Shown piece after piece: positions 32,478 to 41,047 of a DNA stretch of 64,000 bases. The notes under the pieces are model-generated. The model ran no database searches and was not told the DNA's origin. It was given only the letters and a program-made list of their open reading frames with translations. Source of the DNA: Casp-actino8 sp046091365 (GTDB lineage Bacteria > Actinomycetota > Acidimicrobiia > Acidimicrobiales > Ilumatobacteraceae); the NCBI GenBank assembly GCA_046091365.1, contig JBJTBM010000117.1:13320-77319 (forward strand). The letters run 5' to 3'. Both the position numbers and the translations under genes were made by a program. How positions within the stretch are numbered: the stretch's first letter is position 1; the number at the start of each line of letters is the position of its first letter.

Positions 32478-34202
32478 GTGGCCCGCGAGTCGGTCGACGA
32501 GTCGCTGGTGCGATTGCGAGAGACGACGTCCACCCAACTGCACGGTTGGTGGTCGGGGCAAACGGGGCGGTCGGAATTGCTCGGTGTCGCCGCGGTGGTC
32601 GACGGTTCCGACGTGGTGTGGTTCGATCGGGAGGCGTTAAACCGGGCCGACGTCGGGGAATGGTTGTCGGGCGTCGTCTTCGACGGGCACGACACCAAGG
32701 CCCTGATGCGGTCTCTGCTCGCTCTGGGCATCGATCTTCGAGGATTGCGCACGGACACGGCGATCGCCGCGTACCTCATCGATCCGGCACAGTCGGCGTA
32801 CGGCGTCGTCGACATCCTGTCGAAGTACACCGACCATCGCTTCGCCGACGCGGCGGGTGCCCAAGGCGAGCTCGATCTCGACGGGACGGCGATCAGCGTG
32901 GCCGAGGAGGCCGGACGGGCCGCGATCGCGGTGAGCAAGGTAGTGGGTCCGTTACGGGCGACACTCGAGTTCCAGTCGATGTCCGATCTCTACGACGAGG
33001 TCGAGAATCCGCTGGTGCGCATTCTGGCGCGCATGGAGCACGCCGGTGTCGCCGTCGATCGCGACATCCTGGGCGCCATCGCCGAGCGTCTCACGAAGGA
33101 GACCCGCGAACTCGCCGACTCGTTGCAGGTCGTCGCCGGTACGACCTTCAATCCGAACTCGCCGTCCCAATTGGGGCGAATCCTCTTCGACGAAAAGGGC
33201 CTGACGCCGCCCAAGAAGACCAAGACCGGGTATTCGACCGACGCCGCCACGCTCGAGAAGATCCGTGACGAGTGGCCCGAGTTCATCGATCCACTCCTGC
33301 GGTATCGCGAGGTCGACAAGTTGCGCGGTACCTACGGAGACGGTCTCCTCGCCGAAGTGGCCGCCGACGGGCGTATTCACGCCAGTTTCAATCAGACCGT
33401 CGCGCGGACGGGGCGACTGTCGTCCGACCAGCCCAATCTGCACAACATTCCGGTGCGCACCGACGAAGGGCGGATCTTCCGGACGGCGTTCGTTCCGGCG
33501 GGTGGTTGCCGACTCCTGGTGGCCGACTACAACCAGATCGAGTTGCGCTGCATCGCCCACCTGGCCGACGACCCCGGTCTGATTGCTGCGTTTCGCGAGG
33601 GACGCGACGTGCACAACGCCACCGCGTCGCGGGTGTTCGGAGTCGAGGCCGACTCGGTGACCCACGAGCAGCGTTCGCGGGCCAAGATGGTCTCGTACGG
33701 TCTGGCCTACGGTATGGAGGCGTACGGACTGGGTCAGCGGTTGGGTATCCCCACTGGTGAGGCGGCCGGAATCCTCGATGCGTACTTCGTGGCCTTCCCG
33801 AACGTGCGCGACTACATGGATCGCACCGTGGCCGAAGCCAAGACCCGCGGTTACACCCTCACGCTGTTCGGGCGCCGACGGCGCATTCCCGAACTCGAGA
33901 GCGACAACTTCCGGGTACGACAGATGGGCGAACGCCAAGCGATGAACGCGGGCATCCAGGGTTTGGCCGCCGACATCTTCAAGAAGGCCTTGATCGCCGT
34001 CGACGGAGCGCTCGAAGAGCGCGGCTTCGGGTCGCGTCTGGTGTTGCAGGTCCACGACGAGGTGATCGTCGAGGCCCCACTCGAGGAGATGGACGAGGTG
34101 GGTCCGTTGGTACTCGGCCTCATGGAGTCCTGCGTGCAGTTGAAGGTGCCGCTGGCCGTCAATTCGGCCTGGGGCGAATCGTGGGCAGCGGCCAAGGGGT
34201 GA
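32478..34202 (+). CDS. polA: DNA polymerase I, Klenow-like part (split polA)
   Basis: This 574-residue protein has an inactive 3'-5' exonuclease-like domain (residues 1 to about 165, no DxE metal site, as in mycobacterial and Taq PolA) and a family A polymerase domain. Motif A is ADYNQIELR, motif B RSRAKMVSYGLAYG (O helix) and motif C QVHDEVIVEAP. It starts with GTG directly after the TAG of the upstream part (TAGGTG), with no Shine-Dalgarno of its own, so it depends on coupling or readthrough. Its stop overlaps the next gene start as GTGA. Confidence 0.9.
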   Translation: MARESVDESLVRLRETTSTQLHGWWSGQTGRSELLGVAAVVDGSDVVWFDREALNRADVGEWLSGVVFDGHDTKALMRSLLALGIDLRGLRTDTAIAAYLIDPAQSAYGVVDILSKYTDHRFADAAGAQGELDLDGTAISVAEEAGRAAIAVSKVVGPLRATLEFQSMSDLYDEVENPLVRILARMEHAGVAVDRDILGAIAERLTKETRELADSLQVVAGTTFNPNSPSQLGRILFDEKGLTPPKKTKTGYSTDAATLEKIRDEWPEFIDPLLRYREVDKLRGTYGDGLLAEVAADGRIHASFNQTVARTGRLSSDQPNLHNIPVRTDEGRIFRTAFVPAGGCRLLVADYNQIELRCIAHLADDPGLIAAFREGRDVHNATASRVFGVEADSVTHEQRSRAKMVSYGLAYGMEAYGLGQRLGIPTGEAAGILDAYFVAFPNVRDYMDRTVAEAKTRGYTLTLFGRRRRIPELESDNFRVRQMGERQAMNAGIQGLAADIFKKALIAVDGALEERGFGSRLVLQVHDEVIVEAPLEEMDEVGPLVLGLMESCVQLKVPLAVNSAWGESWAAAKG

Positions 34203-34927
34203 GCGTCGACGACGCGCACTGGTTCGAGGAACTGGCTCGGCACATGGGGGAGACCTACCTCCGCTACTCGTTCACCAAGGGCACCCGTCAGGAATGCGAC
34301 CACCTCGTGGGGTCACTCGGGTTGACCACTGGTGCCCGGGTGCTCGATGTCGGGTGCGGTCCGGGCCGACACGCCCGCGAGTTGGCCCGGCGCGGGATGG
34401 AGGTGCACGGGGTCGACATCAGCGACGAGTTCGTGCGTATCGCGGCTACCGAAGCGCCCGCTGGGGCGACCTTCGAACGCTTCGACGCCCGTCGTCTGGT
34501 GGAGCGCGACGATTTGGCCGGTCGGTTCGATGCGGCGATCTGTCTGTGTCAGGGAGCCTTCGGTCTGAACCTCGACGACCGGGACGACCGCCTGGTCCTC
34601 GCCGGCATCGCCCGTGCCGTCCGTCCGGGCGGCGGGTTGGCGCTGACCGCCTTCAACGCGTATTTCGTGGTCAAACACCACACATCGGCGTCGTTCGATC
34701 CCGCCACGGGGGTGTCGGTCGAAACGACCGACGTGCACGATGCCGCCGGTCAGACTCGCTCGGTCCAGCTGTGGACCGGCTGCTACACCCCTCGTGAACT
34801 GCGTCTTTTGCTGGAATTGCACGGTTTCGCGGTCGAACAGGTGAACTCGGTCGAGCCCGGCGATTACGCGGTACGAACACCCGAGGTCGACCGGCCCGAG
34901 TTCCTGGTGCTCGCGACCCGCCGGTGA
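34199..34927 (+). CDS. SAM-dependent methyltransferase, class I
   Basis: This 242-residue Rossmann methyltransferase has the SAM loop VLDVGCGPGRHARELARRG near residue 47, VDISDEFV, a CLCQGAFGLN motif 4 region and a post-motif VRPGGGLALTAF. The segment SFTKGTRQECDHL before motif I and a C-terminal LEFLVLATR-like strand match a family of uncharacterised bacterial methyltransferases. The substrate is unknown. It starts at a GTG overlapping the PolA stop (GTGA), so it belongs to the polA transcription unit. Confidence 0.75.
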   Translation: MSVDDAHWFEELARHMGETYLRYSFTKGTRQECDHLVGSLGLTTGARVLDVGCGPGRHARELARRGMEVHGVDISDEFVRIAATEAPAGATFERFDARRLVERDDLAGRFDAAICLCQGAFGLNLDDRDDRLVLAGIARAVRPGGGLALTAFNAYFVVKHHTSASFDPATGVSVETTDVHDAAGQTRSVQLWTGCYTPRELRLLLELHGFAVEQVNSVEPGDYAVRTPEVDRPEFLVLATRR

Positions 34928-34987
34928 ACGGTCGAATGGCCCGACGGGTCCGTGTCGTCGCCGGGCGGTAAACGATCCGTGCGCTGG

Positions 34988-35063
34988 TAACTTTGCCCAG
35001 CCCAGCGCGGTGCGCCCGGCTCGTCCCCGTCCCTTCAACACATTTCCGAAAGCGATCAGTCCC
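34988..35063 (+). promoter_or_regulatory. Promoter and leader of rpsA
   Basis: TAACTT (34988-34993) is a likely -10, giving a leader of about 65 bases before the TTG at 35064. No strong Shine-Dalgarno is seen, which is common for S1 genes. Confidence 0.35.
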
Positions 35064-36368
35064 TTGTCCGACACCTTGACCCCCGCCTCGTCCGAATTCG
35101 CTCCCATGGGAACGGTCGACGCAGACGGCAATTACACCCCCCGCAAGATCACCGAGAACGACCTGTCCGGGACGTTCGCCGACGCCATCGAAGGCACCAT
35201 GACCAAGCTCGCCGACGGCGAAGTCGTGCGCGGAACTGTCGTGAAGATCGACAAGGACGAGGTTCTCGTCGACATCGGATACAAGAGCGAGGGTGTGATC
35301 CCCGGCCGCGAGTTGAGCATTCGCAACGACGTCGACCCGGGTGAGATCGTCAAGCTCGGCGAAGAAGTCGAGGCCCTGGTGCTGACCATGGAGGACAAGG
35401 AGGGCCGTCTCATCCTGTCGAAGAAGCGCGCCCAGTACGAGCGCGCCTGGGGCAACATCGAGAAGAAGAAGGAAGCCGACGAGATGGTCGAGGGTCTGGT
35501 GATCGAGGTCGTCAAGGGCGGCCTCATCGTCGACATCGGTCTGCGTGGATTCCTTCCCGCGTCCCTCGTCGAACAGCGTCGCGTCCGCGACCTGCAGCCC
35601 TACGTCGGAAAAGTCCTGCAGGCCAAGATCATCGAACTCGACAAGAACCGCAACAACGTGGTGCTCTCGCGTCGGGCGTACCTCGACGAGACCCAGAAGG
35701 AAGTGCGCGACGGTTTCCTCACCAACCTGAAGGTGGGCGATGTCCGCGACGGCGTGGTGTCGAGCGTGGTCGCATTCGGGGCGTTCGTCGATCTCGGTGG
35801 CATGGACGGTCTCATACACGTGAGCGAGCTCTCGTGGAATCACGTCGACCACCCGGGCACCGAGGTGAAGATCGGCGACAAGGTCACCGTGAAGGTTCTC
35901 GACATCGACTTCGATCGTGAGCGCATCAGCCTCTCGCGCAAGCAGACGCAGAAGGACCCCTGGGAGGTCTTCGCCTCGGGGCACGAGGTCGGACAGTTGG
36001 TTTACGGTCGGGTCACCAAGTTGGTGCCGTTCGGTGGCTTCGTGCAGGTCGGCGAGGGCATCGAAGGTCTCGTGCACATCAGCGAGATGAGCACGCAGCA
36101 CGTCGAGTCGCCCGAGCAGGTCGTGGCGCCCGGTGAGGAATTGTGGGTCAAAATCATCGACCTCGATCTGGCTCGCCGCCGCATCAGCCTGTCGATCAAG
36201 CAGGCCGCCGAGGGTGGAGAACTGGCCGAGGAGTACCGCAAGCACTTCGAGGTCGACGAACACGGCAACTGGACCGCCGGAGCCGACGACGCCTCGCGCG
36301 AAGCGACCTGGGCCGAGTACTACGGCGAGTCGGGAGCTCCCCACGAGCAGGCCCCAGCCGAGTCCTGA
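35064..36368 (+). CDS. rpsA: 30S ribosomal protein S1
   Basis: This 434-residue protein has four S1 RNA-binding domains, the actinobacterial form. Repeats start at GEVVRGTVVKIDKDEVLVDIG, DEMVEGLVIEV, GDVRDGVVSSVVAFGAFVDLG and GQLVYGRVTKLVPFGGFVQVG; the last two have the HVSELS/HISEMS ends. The C-terminus is acidic and low-complexity. The start is uncertain: TTG at 35064 gives an MSDTLTP N-terminus, a GTG at 35010 adds an Arg/Pro-rich stretch, and an ATG at 35106 would trim 14 residues. It binds mRNA leaders at the ribosome. Confidence 0.93.
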   Translation: MSDTLTPASSEFAPMGTVDADGNYTPRKITENDLSGTFADAIEGTMTKLADGEVVRGTVVKIDKDEVLVDIGYKSEGVIPGRELSIRNDVDPGEIVKLGEEVEALVLTMEDKEGRLILSKKRAQYERAWGNIEKKKEADEMVEGLVIEVVKGGLIVDIGLRGFLPASLVEQRRVRDLQPYVGKVLQAKIIELDKNRNNVVLSRRAYLDETQKEVRDGFLTNLKVGDVRDGVVSSVVAFGAFVDLGGMDGLIHVSELSWNHVDHPGTEVKIGDKVTVKVLDIDFDRERISLSRKQTQKDPWEVFASGHEVGQLVYGRVTKLVPFGGFVQVGEGIEGLVHISEMSTQHVESPEQVVAPGEELWVKIIDLDLARRRISLSIKQAAEGGELAEEYRKHFEVDEHGNWTAGADDASREATWAEYYGESGAPHEQAPAES

Positions 36369-36372
36369 TCGT

Positions 36373-36392
36373 TCGAGCCGGTCACGGCTCGA
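36373..36392. terminator. Hairpin between convergent rpsA and NarL-type regulator
   Basis: TCGAGCCG/CGGCTCGA (36373-36380 and 36385-36392) forms an 8-base-pair stem with a GTCA loop, right after rpsA and over the 3' end of the regulator. There is no U tract, so intrinsic termination is uncertain. Confidence 0.4.
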
Positions 36393-37005
36393 GGCGCACG
36401 ATCCCGAGTCGCACGGCGCGGATGACCGCTTCCGTGCGGTCACGGGCGTCGAGTTTGGCGTAGATCGACGCCAGATGGTTCTTGACCGTCTTGTGGCTGA
36501 TGAAAAGTTTCGCCGCCACTTCCGGCGTCGAGCAGCCTGCGGCCACGGCGTCGAGCACCTCGATCTCGCGCTCGGACAAGTCGTGATCGGGGGCTCTCTC
36601 GACGGTCGCCCGCATCGCCGCGGCCACCGCCGGCGACAGGGTCACATCACCGCCGACGACCCGACGCACCGTGTCGACGACCTCGTCGATCGAACACGAC
36701 TTGTCGACGTATCCCACCGCGCCGGCGTTGATCGCCTCGCGGATGGTCGCGTGGTCGGAGTGCATCGACAGGATGATCACCTGCTGACGCCCGTCGGCGC
36801 GCATGATCGATCGGGTGGCCGACACCCCGTCGCCGCCCGGCATCGACACGTCCATCAGCACGACATCGGGTCGCAGTTCGAGGGCCATGGCGACCGCCGA
36901 CGGACCGTCACTCGCCTCACCGACCACCTCGACTCCGTGATCTTCGAGGTTTCGTCGCAACGCCTCGCGGAGAACGCGATGGTCGTCGGCCAACACGACT
37001 CGCAT
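36382..37005 (-). CDS. NarL/LuxR-family response regulator
   Basis: This 207-residue regulator has a receiver domain (1-120) with VVLADDHRVLREALR, phospho-acceptor Asp in DVVLMDVSMPGGDG (near residue 53) and Lys in GYVDKSC, and a C-terminal LuxR helix-turn-helix (about 145-200) with LSEREIEVLDAVAAGCSTPEVAAKLF and SHKTVKNHLASIYAKL. The start ATG shares one base with the kinase stop (TGATG), so translation is coupled. The frame opens 47 codons upstream but that part lies within the kinase gene. The regulon is unknown. Confidence 0.9.
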   Translation of the reverse strand: MRVVLADDHRVLREALRRNLEDHGVEVVGEASDGPSAVAMALELRPDVVLMDVSMPGGDGVSATRSIMRADGRQQVIILSMHSDHATIREAINAGAVGYVDKSCSIDEVVDTVRRVVGGDVTLSPAVAAAMRATVERAPDHDLSEREIEVLDAVAAGCSTPEVAAKLFISHKTVKNHLASIYAKLDARDRTEAVIRAVRLGIVRLEP

Positions 37006-38231
37006 CAGGCCACGCTCGTGTCGACCGATACGGTCACCGTCGTGCCCGCGCTGGATGAGTCGATGCGCAGGTCCGCCCCGATCCACTCGGCGCGTTCGCG
37101 CATGCCTCGTAGTCCGTGACCTTCGACCGCACCTCCGAGACCGCATCCGTCGTCGGACACACTGGCCACGAGAAGATCACCGGATCGCGAGACCCGTACC
37201 GTCAGGTGTCGGGCGCCCGAGTGACGCTCGGCGTTGAACATCGCCTCGCCGAGAATCAGCAACAACTCCGATCCGACGGCATCAACCAACGGCTCGAACC
37301 GTCCGTCGACGTCGATCGCGATGTTCGAACGTGTACGGACCCGGGCCGCGAGATCGTCGAGCGCCGCGCGGGACAGTCCCGACCCGTCGTGTCCGGTTCG
37401 CAGGTCGTCCAAAATGCCGCGCAGTTCGCCGATCGTCATATTCAGGCTCTCGCGCAAACGGCTCGCCCGGTCGGCCGCATCACCGTCGAGCGCACGAGCG
37501 AGGCCGTCGACCTCGTAGCCCAACGCCGCGAGGGAACCCGCCACGCGATCGTGGAGTTCGCGCGCCATGCGGGCCCGCTCGTCGTCGGCGGCGCGGTCGG
37601 CGAGTCGCGCGAAGATGCGTGCGTTGTCGAGGGCGATCGCCAGAGCGTCGGCGATACCGACGAGGGCCTCGGTCTGGGCCGCGTCCGGCCGATTCCCGGG
37701 TAACCACTCGGCGGCCAGGATGCCTACGGTGTCTCCGCGCGATGTGAGGGCGCGGTAGACGCCGTGGTCGGCGGCCTCCCATATCTGGCCTCCGTCGATC
37801 GCGATCGCCCGCTTGGATTCCAGGCAGGCGAGCACCCGGGTGTCGATGGCCGGGGCGACCCGGTCGTTCGGACCGCTCGCGGTTCGCCACCCGCCGGACT
37901 CGTCGACCAGGAGAACCATCACGGCATCGGCGGTCACCAACTGGCGAGCCCGGTCGACTCCGCGCCGTATCACCTCCTCCTCGTCGAGGCTCGACGAGAT
38001 GGTGACGGCGAGTCGTTGCAGGGACAGCAGGAGATCGTTGGCTCGAGCGAGGTCGTCGAGTCGTCGATCCGGGACCGGTGACACGGGGTCGCGCCGATCA
38101 GGACCATCGGAGTCGCGCGGTCCGCGACGGCGCTCGACGAGGGGCCACGACATCTCCCCGGTCTCGTCCTGGCTCGGAATTGGACGCAACGACGGGTGAT
38201 TTGGGGATCGGCGACGGCGACGCTCGGTCAC
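37005..38231 (-). CDS. GAF-domain sensor histidine kinase (NarX type)
   Basis: This 408-residue soluble kinase has no membrane segment. A GAF domain spans about residues 75-215, followed by the HisKA_3 box ERARMARELHDRVAGSLAALG with the phosphorylated His (near residue 229) and an ATPase domain with EAMFNAERHSGA, SDDGCGLGG and GHGLRGMRERAEWIG. It resembles actinobacterial DevS-type kinases but has one GAF domain only. The GTG start is set by TACCCT ending 6 bases upstream on the minus strand. It forms a two-gene unit with the NarL-type regulator. Confidence 0.85.
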   Translation of the reverse strand: MTERRRRRSPNHPSLRPIPSQDETGEMSWPLVERRRGPRDSDGPDRRDPVSPVPDRRLDDLARANDLLLSLQRLAVTISSSLDEEEVIRRGVDRARQLVTADAVMVLLVDESGGWRTASGPNDRVAPAIDTRVLACLESKRAIAIDGGQIWEAADHGVYRALTSRGDTVGILAAEWLPGNRPDAAQTEALVGIADALAIALDNARIFARLADRAADDERARMARELHDRVAGSLAALGYEVDGLARALDGDAADRASRLRESLNMTIGELRGILDDLRTGHDGSGLSRAALDDLAARVRTRSNIAIDVDGRFEPLVDAVGSELLLILGEAMFNAERHSGARHLTVRVSRSGDLLVASVSDDGCGLGGAVEGHGLRGMRERAEWIGADLRIDSSSAGTTVTVSVDTSVA

Positions 38232-38272
38232 GGGGGCAGGGTACCCAACGATCCCTCGCCTAGCGTGTCGGC
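38232..38272. promoter_or_regulatory. Compact divergent leaderless promoters, histidine kinase and coaE
   Basis: TACCCT on the minus strand (38243 to 38238) ends 6 bases before the kinase GTG; TAGCGT on the plus strand (38261-38266) ends 6 bases before the coaE ATG. The whole intergenic space is 41 bases, so each -35 region must overlap the other promoter. Confidence 0.5.
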
Positions 38273-38911
38273 ATGATTCTCGTGGGTCTCACCGGCGGCA
38301 TCGGTTCGGGGAAGTCGACCGTGTCGGAGTTGCTCGCGGAGAGGGGCGCGGTGATCATCGATGCCGACGCGATCACCCGCGAGGTGCAACTACCGGGTTC
38401 ACCGGTGGTGGCCGAGTTGGCGGAACGATTCGGCCCCGAGGTGTTGGCCCCCGACGGCTCGCTCCTGCGTCAGGCGCTGGCGAACGTCGTCTTCGCCGAT
38501 CCCGAGGCGTTGAAGGCCCTGAACTCCATCGTCCATCCGGCGGTGGGTCGCGAGATGAATCGTCGGATGCTCGAACAACGTGCGACATCCAACGTGGTGG
38601 TGCTCGACATCCCGTTGCTGACCGAGAATCCGCGCGAAGGCCTCCAAGGTCGCATCGTGGTCGACGTGCCGGTCGAGACCCAGGTGGCCCGACTGGTGGC
38701 GCACCGCGGGTTCGACGAAGCCGATGCCCGTGCTCGTATCTCCCGTCAGGCGACGCGTGAGGCGCGGCTGGAACACGCCGACTTCGTCGTCGACAACAGC
38801 GGAACGCCGACCGACCTGGCACCTCAGATCGACCGTCTCTGGTCGTGGTTGTGTTCGCTACCCCAACTTCCCGTCGACTACGAGCCTGTGGCGCCGACAC
38901 CCAAGACCTGA
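38273..38911 (+). CDS. coaE: Dephospho-CoA kinase
   Basis: This 212-residue P-loop kinase phosphorylates dephospho-CoA, the last step of coenzyme A synthesis. The Walker A motif is GLTGGIGSGKSTVSELL at residue 5. The ADAITREVQ segment, LNSIVHPAV and VVLDIPLLTE (lid and CoA-binding region) follow. The C-terminus carries about 15 extra Pro-rich residues. It is transcribed alone from the leaderless promoter and is followed by the LexA box of uvrB. Confidence 0.95.
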   Translation: MILVGLTGGIGSGKSTVSELLAERGAVIIDADAITREVQLPGSPVVAELAERFGPEVLAPDGSLLRQALANVVFADPEALKALNSIVHPAVGREMNRRMLEQRATSNVVVLDIPLLTENPREGLQGRIVVDVPVETQVARLVAHRGFDEADARARISRQATREARLEHADFVVDNSGTPTDLAPQIDRLWSWLCSLPQLPVDYEPVAPTPKT

Positions 38912-38914
38912 TTC

Positions 38915-38961
38915 GAGAACAGGTGTTCGCCCGACTCACCGTTTCGAACTAGGATGACGGG
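38915..38961 (+). promoter_or_regulatory. LexA (SOS) box and leaderless promoter of uvrB
   Basis: GAGAACAGGTGTTCGC (38915-38930) contains GAAC-AGGT-GTTC, matching the Gram-positive/actinobacterial SOS consensus CGAACRNRYGTTCG in its core and centre. It overlaps the expected -35 of the uvrB promoter, whose -10 TAGGAT (38950-38955) ends 6 bases before the GTG. LexA bound here would block uvrB. Confidence 0.7.
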
Positions 38962-41013
<2,052 letters not shown>

Positions 41014-41035
41014 GGACGGCCGAGGCGAATCTCAC

Positions 41036-41047
41036 TAGTCTCCGAAC
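41036..41047 (+). promoter_or_regulatory. Leaderless promoter of uvrA
   Basis: TAGTCT (41036-41041) ends 6 bases before the uvrA ATG. No SOS box is seen in the 34-base gap after uvrB, so uvrA would depend on uvrB readthrough for SOS induction. Confidence 0.5.

Noticed and set aside
34671..36443. 590-codon minus-strand frame opposite rpsA and the methyltransferase
   Set aside because: It mirrors the codon periodicity of rpsA on the other strand, is dominated by His, Asp and Leu, and shows no domain or start signal.
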